The notes: a model not told the origin generated them from the letters alone. Positions 26,442-35,765 are shown, numbered from the stretch's first letter. The stretch: DNA of 64,000 nt from Sphingobacteriaceae bacterium (GCA_002319075.1 NVQB01000001.1:124001-188000), one strand, 5' to 3'. Translations and numbers: made by a program.

Positions 26442-26549
26442 ATGACACTCAAAACTCAACACATTATTAACCCTGAAATATGTCTTCAATGTCCGCTTAA
26501 GAAAGCTGTGCTTGCTTTAAAGGCAAAAAAGACAGAAGAAAAAAACTAA
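26442..26549 (+). CDS. 35-residue micro-ORF with CxxC motif upstream of YihY
   Basis: ATG to TAA, 35 residues, with NPEICLQCPLKKAVLAL followed by a Lys-rich end. The two Cys form a CxxC pair that could bind a metal or form a disulfide. The stop codon is 4 bases before the YihY start, so both would be on one message and might be translationally coupled. No homologue is known to me. Confidence 0.42.
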   Translation: MTLKTQHIINPEICLQCPLKKAVLALKAKKTEEKN

Positions 26550-26553
26550 GAAT

Positions 26554-27525
26554 ATGTTAAAGGTCAAAAATTATTTTTCAGGCATCTGGAGCATCACTAA
26601 AAAAACCGGCAAAGCCTGGATGGATGCCGATCCTTTTAGACAAAGCGCAGTAGTTGCCTATTACGCCATATTTTCAATTCCAGCATTATTGGTAATCATT
26701 ATTAGTTGTGCCGGCTTAGTGTTCGGCAGAGAAGCTGTGCAAGGACAAATATCAGATCAGATAGGTTCTGCTATAAGTGCAGATACTGCCGAACAGGTAG
26801 AAGAAATGATTGCAAAAGCCAGTGAGCAAAAAGCCTCGATAATGGCCACCATCATCAGTGTAATAACGCTTATCCTTGGATCGACCGGAGTTTTTTCGCA
26901 GTTGCAAACTTCCTTAAACCAGATCTGGGAAGTTAAAGCATCAGAGGAGAAAAAATTCCTTAAGACATTGCGCGACCGTTTATTTTCTTTCGGCCTGGTT
27001 TTGTCTATTGCTTTTTTAATGTTGGTATCACTTGTCTTAACGGCAGGCCTCGAAGCCTTTAGCGGTTGGATAAAGGCCCATCTTCCTGATTTTATGCTCG
27101 TAGTGTTCCGGTTAATTAGTTTTATATTATCCCTTTCTATTTTAAGTGTATTGTTTGCACTTATGTTTAAAATTTTACCAGATGCTAAAATTAAATGGCG
27201 TGATGTATGGATCGGGGCCATTGCCACTACTTTACTATTCCTGCTTGGAAAATTCGGTTTGGGAATCTATTTTGCTAAGGCTGAGCCCGGCTCTACATAC
27301 GGCGCCGCAGGATCAATTGTTCTTATTATGTTATGGGTATCTTATTCATGTATGATCTTATTTTTTGGCGCAGAATTTACAAAACAATATGCTTTACATC
27401 TCGGAAGAAAAATTGAAGCGAAAAAAGGCGCTGAGCTTTTAAAAAATAGCGATGACCTTAACAACGAAGAACAAGCCATTATCCATCTCAAAGATTATAA
27501 ATCTAAAAACAAAAATGTGTCATAA
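26554..27525 (+). CDS. YihY/BrkB-family inner-membrane protein
   Basis: A 323-residue membrane protein with about six helices. Typical family segments are DPFRQSAVVAYYAIFSIPALL, STGVFSQLQTSLNQIWEV, the polar PDAKIKWRDVWIGAI and AGSIVLIMLWVSYSCMILFFGAEF. The family was once called ribonuclease BN; a transport or envelope role is more likely. The C-terminal 30 residues are charged and cytosolic. Confidence 0.9.
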   Translation: MLKVKNYFSGIWSITKKTGKAWMDADPFRQSAVVAYYAIFSIPALLVIIISCAGLVFGREAVQGQISDQIGSAISADTAEQVEEMIAKASEQKASIMATIISVITLILGSTGVFSQLQTSLNQIWEVKASEEKKFLKTLRDRLFSFGLVLSIAFLMLVSLVLTAGLEAFSGWIKAHLPDFMLVVFRLISFILSLSILSVLFALMFKILPDAKIKWRDVWIGAIATTLLFLLGKFGLGIYFAKAEPGSTYGAAGSIVLIMLWVSYSCMILFFGAEFTKQYALHLGRKIEAKKGAELLKNSDDLNNEEQAIIHLKDYKSKNKNVS

Positions 27526-27707
27526 GAAATCATTGTGGTAAATACGGTACTTTCAAAAATTTTTCAAGTTTCATCGGTATAAACCCGGATATTCAAATTT
27601 TAAAAAGTCGAGGAAAACAATTTTGTAATTATATTTAACCCGTAAAAAAAAACAGATTTTAAAATGTTTTTTTTAACCTAACTATGATCTACCTGTTTTC
27701 TTAAAGT

Positions 27708-28034
27708 ATGCAAAAAGATCTCTCTGTAACTTTACTTCTACTTTCTCAATGCGTGGAAGCCTGCGACAATTTTAACGAGACTATCGCTCTTCGTAGCGAT
27801 ATCCCAAAACTCAACCGCCTTATAGGGCTTTGTTCTGATTGCTCAGAATTTTGCAGCCTCACCAGCGATTTTTTACAAAGAGAATCTTCGATCTCTAAAA
27901 AAATGTTACGTTTTTGTTCGGAGGTTTGTCATAAATTTGCAGATGAACTTACTAAAAATCCGCAGGTAGACGGAGATAAAAATTGCTATAAAGCCTGCAG
28001 ATCCTGTGCTGAACAGTGCGCATTAATTGGTTGA
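27708..28034 (+). CDS. Cys-rich four-helix-bundle protein (Csp/DUF326-like), copy 2
   Basis: A 108-residue paralogue of the gene at 16194 with 11 Cys: SQCVEAC, GLCSDCSEFC, RFCSEVCHKFADEL, CYKACRSCAEQC. The RFCSEVCHKFADEL block is nearly the same as in copy 1 (KLCSEVCHKCADEL). Cytosolic, no signal peptide. By family it would hold Cu(I) on Cys inside the bundle. Its 3' end overlaps the convergent DUF2252 gene by 12 bases. Confidence 0.83.
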   Translation: MQKDLSVTLLLLSQCVEACDNFNETIALRSDIPKLNRLIGLCSDCSEFCSLTSDFLQRESSISKKMLRFCSEVCHKFADELTKNPQVDGDKNCYKACRSCAEQCALIG

Positions 28035-29246
28035 TGAGCGCTTTGGGGTAGAACTACGAAGTGTGTACCAGACCTTAAAAGCTTCATATTTTTTCGCTAG
28101 AATTTCTGTTTGTCGTACTGCACAATTTATAATTGGCTCCTGCCAATTTGTATTTTCTCCAAAGAGTATTAGTTCATCGGCACTTGCAGAATTCTGTCGT
28201 CCTGCACTGCGCAGTTGCGCTGAAGCCGCAAGAACGGCCATATCGTTTACAACCTTGTAAATTTTACGGTATTCGTGTTTTATAAGTTTTAAATTAATAC
28301 TGTCTTTAGTAGGTTGTAATTCCTGCAATACATAAGCGGTTCCTTTAAATACAGTAGTACTCAACAGAAATGGTACAATATTCTGCATACGTTGCTGAAT
28401 GGCAATAATCCTTTCTGATTCGTTTGCCCAGGAAGGCTGTTTAATTTTTAAAACTTTCGCTAAGGATGACGTTCGCGATTCCTTCATGTCCAACAACAGG
28501 TACTTTTCTTTAACATTGGTGCTCTTAAGAAGAAATAGGTATCTTTTTAATCCAAGACTCCCTATTCCGGCAATGCGAAATACTGCATCTATAACTTCGT
28601 AATTGTAAGGACGCCCGCTGTTATTAAGAATCCATTCGTCCATATGAGTGCAAAGCTCTTGTTTTTCGGGTTGACCTAAGGGAAGATATTTTGCATCTGT
28701 ATTTAGAAAACGCTTATTTCCTTTTTTAAAAGTTCTTTTATCTAATAAATCTTTCTGTTTTCGCCTGCTCACAGCCGTTAAAAAATCGCACACGATTCCG
28801 CTGGCAGAGTGAGGTTCAATGTAAAAAGATTTACCGCGGGCAAGGGTTTCAGAATAGACCTTGAGAAAAAGGCGGGACATATTGTATGCCTTTTTTGAAG
28901 CCAGGTTAAGGGAATCAAAAGCGATAAAAATACTACTCACAAAATGAATTAATTCCCAGGAGACAGGAGCTAAAATAGCTTCGTCAAAATCATTGAGATC
29001 AAAATAAACGAGTCGGTTATTGCCTTTGTAACTTCCGAAATTCTCCATGTGCAAATCACCGCAGATCCAGGCGTTGGGTGAAAATGGAAGTTCTTTTTCT
29101 TTCGCCAGAGAATCGTAATACAAATGGCATGTACCGCGAAAAAAACGGTAAAAAGATTTATTCATAAGCGCATACTTATGCTCTACCCTGTCTTGCAATA
29201 AAGCTTTATTAAATGCCAGAATTTTTGATAAGTCGGCTCCCATCAT
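28023..29246 (-). CDS. DUF2252-family protein
   Basis: A 407-residue protein resembling DUF2252 (COG4320), remotely kinase-like: WICGDLHMENFGSYKG, LVYFDLNDFDEAILAPVSWEL, then RIAGIGSLGLKRY and LLLDMKESRTSSL. The GDLHxxN and DxNDFD motifs recall the catalytic and metal-binding loops of aminoglycoside kinase-like folds; the substrate is unknown. It begins exactly where the DUF748 gene upstream ends, suggesting a two-gene operon. Confidence 0.84.
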   Translation of the reverse strand: MMGADLSKILAFNKALLQDRVEHKYALMNKSFYRFFRGTCHLYYDSLAKEKELPFSPNAWICGDLHMENFGSYKGNNRLVYFDLNDFDEAILAPVSWELIHFVSSIFIAFDSLNLASKKAYNMSRLFLKVYSETLARGKSFYIEPHSASGIVCDFLTAVSRRKQKDLLDKRTFKKGNKRFLNTDAKYLPLGQPEKQELCTHMDEWILNNSGRPYNYEVIDAVFRIAGIGSLGLKRYLFLLKSTNVKEKYLLLDMKESRTSSLAKVLKIKQPSWANESERIIAIQQRMQNIVPFLLSTTVFKGTAYVLQELQPTKDSINLKLIKHEYRKIYKVVNDMAVLAASAQLRSAGRQNSASADELILFGENTNWQEPIINCAVRQTEILAKKYEAFKVWYTLRSSTPKRSSTN

Positions 29247-30461
29247 TTATCTCTTTGATGTTTTTTTGAGCTCGGTTTTATCTTTGTGTTCTTTTTTCTT
29301 GTGTTCTTTCTCTTTGCCGTCCTTGTCTTTTTTTCCAAAAACTTTCTGAAGAAAAGTTTTCTTTTCATCAGCCTGCTCAACCTTTCCGAGATCAATGTCA
29401 TTATCTACAGAAGGTTGCAGGGCCAAAACAAAAGCGTTCTTAAGAATATAACTTATGGCTGTCCACAATCCTGTATCCGGCTTATCAAAACGTCCTTCCA
29501 CAGGAAGTTTGGTAGCGACCTGTTCCTTCTTGTGATTTTCCAGGATCCATTTTACTCCTCCCACAACATTGGCCCATACAATTTCCCCAAAAGTTCCTTC
29601 TTTAGCTATATCTACATCTTTTAATAATGGTTTTACATAGCCTTTGAAAGCCCCTTCCTTAGCGGCAAATTCAGTGTAGAGCCCGAAGTTTCCTTTCTCA
29701 ACCTTAAAGTTTCCGTAAGCTTCAAAAAAATCATTCAGCTTGAGCATATCTACATTGTTAATACCTGCATTTAAATCAAAGGTTGGCTTTTTCTCAAGTG
29801 GATTCAATTTAACATTCATGTTGAAATTTCCACCATATACGTCCCCTGTTGCTTTTATGGCAGAAGGCAATACTTTATTACTGTCGTTTACATTAGAAAG
29901 ATTATCGGCTGTCACCTGAATATTTTTTAGCGGCACATCAATTTTTGGCGAGCTGTTAGGATCAATAAAATGAATTTGACCGTTGTTGATCTGAAAGTGA
30001 TTGATAGTTAAAGGCATCAGTGTTTTTAATACGTCCTGAAAGTCTGTTGTATCCTGCTTAACATCTTCCCCCTTGTGTTTGCCCTGCACGAAATTCAACA
30101 CGGGTGACTCAATTATTATTTCACCAACTATTCTTCCTTTAAAAATAGATTTCCATTCCACAGATAGATCAATTTGCGGAGTTTTAAAAAAAGGAGTGGT
30201 GTCTCTTTGATGGGTTACCGAATCTACTTTTGTAAGAAGTAAATCATTTATCTGGTAGGCCCCACGAATTAAAGCCAGATCAATGTCTTCTACGTGACCG
30301 TAATAATTTTCGATGGCTGCAAGTTTTTTATTAACGACCTTTAATATGACATAAGGTAAAATAAAGCGCGCTATAATTAATAAAAGTATAATAGACACTA
30401 TTACAATTCTGAGAGTTCTGCGTTTCTTTTTGGGATGAATAACAGTGGTATTTGAATTCAT
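29247..30461 (-). CDS. DUF748/AsmA-like envelope protein
   Basis: A 404-residue protein with one N-terminal membrane helix (about 16-38), then a large periplasmic beta-rich region typical of DUF748 (IDLALIRGAYQINDLLL, KTPQIDLSVEWKSIFKGRIVGE, INNGQIHFID, GNFNMNVKLNP). The last 35 residues are almost wholly Lys, Glu and Asp. AsmA-like proteins span the periplasm and may move lipids; this copy is short. It is directly upstream of the DUF2252 gene. Confidence 0.82.
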   Translation of the reverse strand: MNSNTTVIHPKKKRRTLRIVIVSIILLLIIARFILPYVILKVVNKKLAAIENYYGHVEDIDLALIRGAYQINDLLLTKVDSVTHQRDTTPFFKTPQIDLSVEWKSIFKGRIVGEIIIESPVLNFVQGKHKGEDVKQDTTDFQDVLKTLMPLTINHFQINNGQIHFIDPNSSPKIDVPLKNIQVTADNLSNVNDSNKVLPSAIKATGDVYGGNFNMNVKLNPLEKKPTFDLNAGINNVDMLKLNDFFEAYGNFKVEKGNFGLYTEFAAKEGAFKGYVKPLLKDVDIAKEGTFGEIVWANVVGGVKWILENHKKEQVATKLPVEGRFDKPDTGLWTAISYILKNAFVLALQPSVDNDIDLGKVEQADEKKTFLQKVFGKKDKDGKEKEHKKKEHKDKTELKKTSKR

Positions 30462-30691
30462 GAGATAGATTATAAGATTGTTTCACAGACTATAAAATCG
30501 TGCCACAGGGTTGGATACTTATTTCACGCTTTCAAAAATGAAACGCGCAAACAATTTACTTTGATTCATAAGGGGTAACCCTTATTATTTAATAGATTCT
30601 TTTTATCCACCTTAACTTTCTTCTCATGTATCCGGATAGGAATAACTCCTGCAAACTTTGTTATACAAATTCAGCGAGCAAGAACTTAGCG

Positions 30692-30919
30692 TTACTTTTT
30701 AGGCGTGGTGTTTGTGGGTAGTAAAGGTTCCGAATTGGCTGGAATCATTTGATCTGGGCCCGCCTTAACAGTTAGAGAATCTGGTAGCTGCGGGGTGGAG
30801 CCAGGTGTGGATTCTAAAACAGAATCGGATGCCGTAGCAGTTTGAACCGGATGATTTGAAGTGCCACAACTGGCGCATGCAAACACCGAAGCACATAGTA
30901 AAGTTTTTATTTTTTTCAT
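30692..30919 (-). CDS. Small Pro/Ser/Thr-rich lipoprotein
   Basis: A 75-residue product with signal peptide and lipobox (ACASC, Cys18). The mature part is only about 57 residues, rich in Ser, Thr and Pro and probably unfolded (SVLESTPGSTPQLPDSLTV). It may be a surface spacer or degenerate; no domain is seen. Confidence 0.55.
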   Translation of the reverse strand: MKKIKTLLCASVFACASCGTSNHPVQTATASDSVLESTPGSTPQLPDSLTVKAGPDQMIPANSEPLLPTNTTPKK

Positions 30920-31149
30920 AAGTCTAAGTGATTATTTGTAGATGTGTGTTCCCACAGCTACTATGTTTTTACCCTGTTTTATTTTAAAATGTTTATTCTG
31001 CTGCTATGTAAAATTAATGCCAGCCAGTAGTGATCGAAAAAGTTCCAGGAGTTTCCTGTAAACACAATTACAGGAACAGTGTTTGTATAATAGCATACTG
31101 TAATTAAAACTAAACAGGAATAATTAAAAGAGTTTAGCCTACTTATTTT

Positions 31150-32865
31150 ATGACGATGGAAAACAAGAAAAGAATAGCAATTATTGGCGGTGGACCCAGC
31201 GCCTTGTTTATGCTAAAGCGTTTAGTAGAAAGTGGAGAGGAAGATTTAGAAATTGAAATTTTTGAAAAGTCTGATAAACTTGGAGCTGGCATGCCATATA
31301 GCCAGGCGGGTGCTAATGACGAGCATGTTACAAACGTATCAGATAATGAAATTCCGACTATCCTAACCTCCATACACGAATGGTTGGCGGTAGCTCCCAA
31401 AGAACTTTTACAACGCTTTGATATTACGCCCGAAAAATTTAATGAATACAAAGTTTTGCCCCGCCTATTTTTTGGAGAATATTTATCCGGACAATTTCAC
31501 ATGCTCCTAAAGAAGGCTGAAGAAAAAAAACTGAACATAAAAATAAATCTACAGCAACCGGTAATTGATATTATAGAAGACTCTGTTACAAATCTAATAA
31601 GCGTTGAAACAACTCAAATGATTAATAAATCATTTGATGTTTGTGTTCTTTGCACAGGCCATCATTGGCCCACTAAATATGAAGGTAGTGTAAAAGGGTA
31701 TTTCGACTCTCCCTACCCTCCTTCAAAATTAGCGTTGCAACTAAATCACCCTGTTGCCATACGTGGCACATCATTAACTGCCATTGATGCTATTAGAACT
31801 CTGGCACGCAATAACGGCACATTTGAAAAAAAAGAAGATGGCACACTCTCTTACAATTTAAACCAGGTAAGCTCAGGCTTCAAAATGATTCTCCATTCAC
31901 GAAGTGGACTTTTACCTGCTATTCGGTTTCATTTAGAAGATTCACATTTATCAAATCATTCTCAACTCACAGACAGCCTGATACAGGAGAACCGAAAGAA
32001 CAACAATGGTTTTTTATCGCTGGATTTTGTTTTTGAAAAAGCTTTTAAGGAAGTTTTTAGAGATAAGGATCTGGATTTTTATTTAACCATAAAAGATCTG
32101 TCGTTAGAAGAGTTTGTCGAAAAAATGATGGACTTGCGTGAAAGGCTTGATCCATTTGTGCTATTTAAATCTGAGTTTAAAGAGGCTGCCAAATCTATTC
32201 AGCGCCGGGAGTCTATATACTGGAAAGAAATGCTCGCTATTTTAAGTTTCACTATGAATTACCCTGCCAAACATTTTTCTGCAGAAGACATGCAAAGACT
32301 TCAGGCCCATTTAAGTCACCTCATATCTGTTGTGATTGCTTTTGTTCCGCAGACTTCAGCCAGAGAATTAGTGGCACTTCACGAAGCGGGCTTGCTAAAC
32401 ATAGTTGCAGTAGGCCCGGAAAACAGAATTGAAATCGAGCAAAAAGGTGGAGTTACTTATCATTACAAGGATGATGAGAATGTAATGCAGTCTGCGTATT
32501 ATCACACATTTGTAGATAGCATGGGACAAAAACACTTATCCCTTGAAGAATTTCCATTCAGGTCGCTTTTAAAAAACAAATCGGTTAGCCAGGCCAGGAT
32601 AAAATTCAGGAGTGCGGAAGCCGGCGAGAAAGAATTACAAAACGGCAATACTAATGTAGAGAAAGACAATAACCATACTTATTATTTAAGGGTTCCTGGT
32701 ATAAGTATTAACGATGACTTTCAATTGCTGGATAATTACGGGGCATTAAATGAACGCATATTTATAATGGCGGTGCCTTACATCGGTGGATTTAATCCAG
32801 ATTATTCGGGGCTTGATTTTTGCGAAGAGGCTTCTAAACGTATTGTATCGAAAATTTTCAGATAG
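31150..32865 (+). CDS. FAD/NAD(P)-binding protein (COG4529-like)
   Basis: A 571-residue flavoprotein. The N-terminus has a Rossmann dinucleotide motif IAIIGGGPSALFMLKRL, and further blocks typical of the NAD_binding_9 family are visible: EKSDKLGAGMPYSQAG, VCVLCTGHHWP, RGTSLTAIDAIRTL and MAVPYIGGFNPDYSGLDFC near the end. Members oxidise or hydroxylate unknown small molecules. It is a single gene, with 284 bases of spacer upstream containing no clear promoter. Confidence 0.85.
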   Translation: MTMENKKRIAIIGGGPSALFMLKRLVESGEEDLEIEIFEKSDKLGAGMPYSQAGANDEHVTNVSDNEIPTILTSIHEWLAVAPKELLQRFDITPEKFNEYKVLPRLFFGEYLSGQFHMLLKKAEEKKLNIKINLQQPVIDIIEDSVTNLISVETTQMINKSFDVCVLCTGHHWPTKYEGSVKGYFDSPYPPSKLALQLNHPVAIRGTSLTAIDAIRTLARNNGTFEKKEDGTLSYNLNQVSSGFKMILHSRSGLLPAIRFHLEDSHLSNHSQLTDSLIQENRKNNNGFLSLDFVFEKAFKEVFRDKDLDFYLTIKDLSLEEFVEKMMDLRERLDPFVLFKSEFKEAAKSIQRRESIYWKEMLAILSFTMNYPAKHFSAEDMQRLQAHLSHLISVVIAFVPQTSARELVALHEAGLLNIVAVGPENRIEIEQKGGVTYHYKDDENVMQSAYYHTFVDSMGQKHLSLEEFPFRSLLKNKSVSQARIKFRSAEAGEKELQNGNTNVEKDNNHTYYLRVPGISINDDFQLLDNYGALNERIFIMAVPYIGGFNPDYSGLDFCEEASKRIVSKIFR

Positions 32866-32987
32866 ACCGCCGGAGGTTTAACAACACTAAAGGTGAAATA
32901 ATTGGTTATTAAAGAGGAAGGATTGCAGCACGATGTCATGTCCTTTAATAGTGACTAGTAGTAATTAAAAGCAATAACACAGTTTAT

Positions 32988-33419
32988 ATGGCAGATTTAA
33001 CACGCTTCATAACCGCTCAAAACGAAAGCTACGAGATAGCTTTAGCAGAAATAAAAAATGGGAAGAAACAAAGTCACTGGATGTGGTACATTTTTCCTCA
33101 ATTAATTGGATTGGGACAAAGCAGTGCTTCTACTTTTTATGGAATTGTTAACCTGCAAGAAGCAAGAGCGTATTCAGACCACCCGGTGTTAGGGCCCCGG
33201 TTAATTGAAATTTCAAACGCCCTGCTTAATTTGTCTGAAACCACTGCTTATGCAATTTTTGGCAGCCCGGACGATAAAAAACTAAAGTCTTCTATGACTT
33301 TATTTTCTTTGGTAAAAAATAGCAATCCGGTCTTTAAAAAGGTTCTGCAAACATTTTTCAAGGGAGAGTGCGATGTAGCAACCCTTAATCTGATTGAGAA
33401 AAAACTGAAAAATGACTGA
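32988..33419 (+). CDS. DUF1810-family protein
   Basis: A 143-residue helical protein of the DUF1810 family: LTRFITAQNESYEIALAEI, the signature QSHWMWYIFPQLIGLGQSS, EARAYSDHPVLGPRLIEI and IFGSPDDKKLKSSMTLF. Function not established. It overlaps the start of the DUF72 gene by 8 bases, so the two are translated together. Confidence 0.9.
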   Translation: MADLTRFITAQNESYEIALAEIKNGKKQSHWMWYIFPQLIGLGQSSASTFYGIVNLQEARAYSDHPVLGPRLIEISNALLNLSETTAYAIFGSPDDKKLKSSMTLFSLVKNSNPVFKKVLQTFFKGECDVATLNLIEKKLKND

Positions 33420-34173
33420 CTCAAAATTATTACCGAACTTATATACCGGCTTAAGCGGATTGATTGTTCCTGTTCCCAAATACGGTTTTCCCGAAGAACA
33501 CAAGCTCTCGAGCCGTTTAACTTATTATTCTACTTTCTTTAATAGCCTGGAAATAAACAGCACCTTTTATAAGCTGCCTCTTGCAAGCACCCTCACTAAA
33601 TGGCTGCAGCAGGTACCCAGCCACTTCCGATTTACATTTAAACTTTGGAAAGAAATAACCCACGTTAAAAATCTGGATTTTAAAGTCGCCGACGTAGAAA
33701 AATTCTTCCATGTGATAAGCGCTGCAAATTCTAAAAAAGGAACTATCCTTATTCAATTTCCGCCAAGTCTTGGCAAATTTTTCTTAAAACAATTAGAATT
33801 TCTCTTAGAGTGCATTGCAAAAAACAATGAGCAAAATAACTGGAGCATTGCAGTAGAGTTTCGCAACAAATCCTGGTATGAAAAAGAGGTCTATAAGCTC
33901 CTTAAAGATTACAATGTCGCCTTGGTGATACAAGACATTCCGAAATCTGCCTCGCCAATAATAACGGACCTATCAGAGAATGTGTACATAAGATTTCACG
34001 GACCAAAGGGAAATTACAGAGATAGTTATCCCGACTATTTTTTATCAGAATATTCAACTTTCATAAAAGAATATCTCGACGAAGGAAAAACGGTATACGT
34101 GTATTTCAACAATACAATGGGCGATGCTTTTAAAAATTTAGAGGTCCTGAACAGTTTTTGTTGTCGCACTTAA
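33412..34173 (+). CDS. DUF72-family TIM-barrel protein
   Basis: A 253-residue protein of the DUF72 (YecE-like) family: YTGLSG at the start, YYSTFFNSLEINSTFYKLP, FTFKLWKEITH, WSIAVEFRNKSWY and VYIRFHGPKGNYRDSYP. The fold is a TIM barrel with conserved acidic and Asn residues, but its reaction is unknown. The start overlaps the DUF1810 gene by 8 bases. Confidence 0.9.
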   Translation: MTDSKLLPNLYTGLSGLIVPVPKYGFPEEHKLSSRLTYYSTFFNSLEINSTFYKLPLASTLTKWLQQVPSHFRFTFKLWKEITHVKNLDFKVADVEKFFHVISAANSKKGTILIQFPPSLGKFFLKQLEFLLECIAKNNEQNNWSIAVEFRNKSWYEKEVYKLLKDYNVALVIQDIPKSASPIITDLSENVYIRFHGPKGNYRDSYPDYFLSEYSTFIKEYLDEGKTVYVYFNNTMGDAFKNLEVLNSFCCRT

Positions 34174-34241
34174 TTCGCTGATTAGATTGTGACGTGGGGA
34201 AATTTACCTAAGGTTTTTAATACGTTTGTAAACCCTACAAC

Positions 34242-34571
34242 TCAGGAAGCGTACTCGCAAGCTTCCGCAGTAGCCCTGCAAACATCCCTGCATTCCATTA
34301 TTTTAGGATCATTTGGATGCATTTCAAGTTCATCTGCCGCGCGATGAAGCAATTCGGAGCAAAATTTCAGAGCGCGTTTTGAATTAAAAGAATTACGTAA
34401 AAGGAAAGCCGAGGTTGTGTGCGACATTTGCGCAGCATCTTTACAAAGGGAAATGCTACGTGTTTCTTTTTTAGTCACCATATCTGATTCGGCGGAACCT
34501 ACTAGTGTTGTGCATGACTCATAACATTGAGCCAGTAGTAGCAAGAGTTCAGATTTTTCTTTGAGTTCCAT
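34242..34571 (-). CDS. Csp/DUF326-like four-helix protein, copy 3, Cys-depleted
   Basis: A 109-residue paralogue of the genes at 16194 and 27708 with only 7 Cys. The framework is retained (LLAQCYESC, KFCSELLHRAADELEMHPND, CRDVCRATAEACEYAS), but Cys present in copies 1 and 2 are replaced by Ala, His, Leu, Met or Thr; for example CSEVCHKCADEL becomes CSELLHRAADEL. It probably binds less copper or has another role. It lies 72 bases downstream of the LuxR-type regulator on the same strand. Confidence 0.75.
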   Translation of the reverse strand: MELKEKSELLLLLAQCYESCTTLVGSAESDMVTKKETRSISLCKDAAQMSHTTSAFLLRNSFNSKRALKFCSELLHRAADELEMHPNDPKIMECRDVCRATAEACEYAS

Positions 34572-34643
34572 AAATCCGTTTAAAGGCTTGCTAAGTATCT
34601 TATTCCTGTATCTGTTTCCAAATAAACAAAAGGAGATTTCATC

Positions 34644-35282
34644 CTATTTAATGAGTCCGTTCAAAACCGCATAACGTATAAGTGTTGCAGTATTTACACT
34701 CCCCGTTTTTTGAAGGAGATTTTTCCTGCGTGTTTCTATGGTTCTGACACTTGTAAATAATTTTTTCGCCATTTGAACATTTGTGAGGCCAAGTGCTATA
34801 AGATCAAGCACCTGCGATTCCCGTTCCGTTAAAACCGGCAAATTAGCTGGCTGTAATTCCTGCGACTTGTGCTTGGTAACAAGATCAATAATTACTCCCG
34901 GATTCATATAAGTTCCTTCAGTATTCACTTTTTCGATAGCTGCAACCAGTTCGTCTTTACTTGTATCTTTTAGCACGTAGCCGTCTGCCCCTCCCATTAA
35001 AATTCTGGTGAGTGAACTTTCGTAATCATGCATAGTAAGAATAAGAATTCTTATTTCAGGATGTTTCTCTTTTACTTTTTTTGTAAAGGCAACAATGGCC
35101 TCTACAGGAATATTCATGTCTAACAAAACAACTTCTGTTTGAAGAAGAGCTAGTTTTTCATAAGCTTCTACTTCATTGTTTGCTTCTCCGGTTAATATGA
35201 TATTCTGTTCACCGCTCAGCATAGCTTTTATGCCTTGTCTTACAATCTCACGCCCTTCTACTAAAAACACTCTTACAGGCAT
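34644..35282 (-). CDS. NarL/FixJ-type response regulator with altered acidic pocket
   Basis: A 212-residue two-domain regulator: receiver (about 1-125) with phospho-acceptor Asp55 in VVLLDMNIP, then a LuxR helix-turn-helix (about 147-200) with LTERESQVLDLIALGLTNVQ and VRTIETRRKNLLQKTGS. The usual double acid near the N-terminus reads FLVEGREIV, Glu9-Gly10, so one Mg-binding acid is lost. Phosphorylation may be weak or unneeded. A single receiver gene lies 48 bases upstream on the same strand. Confidence 0.9.
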   Translation of the reverse strand: MPVRVFLVEGREIVRQGIKAMLSGEQNIILTGEANNEVEAYEKLALLQTEVVLLDMNIPVEAIVAFTKKVKEKHPEIRILILTMHDYESSLTRILMGGADGYVLKDTSKDELVAAIEKVNTEGTYMNPGVIIDLVTKHKSQELQPANLPVLTERESQVLDLIALGLTNVQMAKKLFTSVRTIETRRKNLLQKTGSVNTATLIRYAVLNGLIK

Positions 35283-35330
35283 ATATCAGAATTTACTATA
35301 AAGGTTATCATTTGGTATGTGGTATAGTGT

Positions 35331-35765
35331 TTATCTTATGAACAATAATTTTGAAGGCTCCATTTTCAATTCTTCCAGGGCTTTATCCGTTTTAAGTACA
35401 AAATCCATAATTTTGTTATGACCCGAACCTTTCTTAACAAAACCAATGGCGCCAAGCCTTTTACATTTTTCCATTTGCTCCGAATCACTGGATGTAGAGT
35501 ACATAATTACTGGAACCTTAAGCCCAAAAGAAGCCTCTATTTTTTCAAGCGCTTGTATTCCATCCATTCTGGGCATATTTATGTCAAGCAACACCTGATT
35601 TTGTAAGCCATTTGGTTCATATTCGCTTGCTTGCAGGTAGTCGACCAACTCTATTCCATCATTAACTCGGGTAATAGGATGATTTATAACTTCGTTGAAT
35701 ATTTCTTTAACACTAAAAAAATCATCTTCGTCGTCTTCTGCTATAACACTATTAAATTCCGTCAT
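35331..35765 (-). CDS. Stand-alone response regulator receiver
   Basis: A 144-residue receiver domain: acidic pocket in VIAEDDEDD (Glu10-Asp11-Asp12), phospho-acceptor Asp61 in VLLDINMPRMDG, YSTSSD and Lys in FVKKGSGH. No output domain. It is directly upstream of the NarL-type regulator, so the pair may share a promoter; no kinase is adjacent. Confidence 0.9.
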   Translation of the reverse strand: MTEFNSVIAEDDEDDFFSVKEIFNEVINHPITRVNDGIELVDYLQASEYEPNGLQNQVLLDINMPRMDGIQALEKIEASFGLKVPVIMYSTSSDSEQMEKCKRLGAIGFVKKGSGHNKIMDFVLKTDKALEELKMEPSKLLFIR

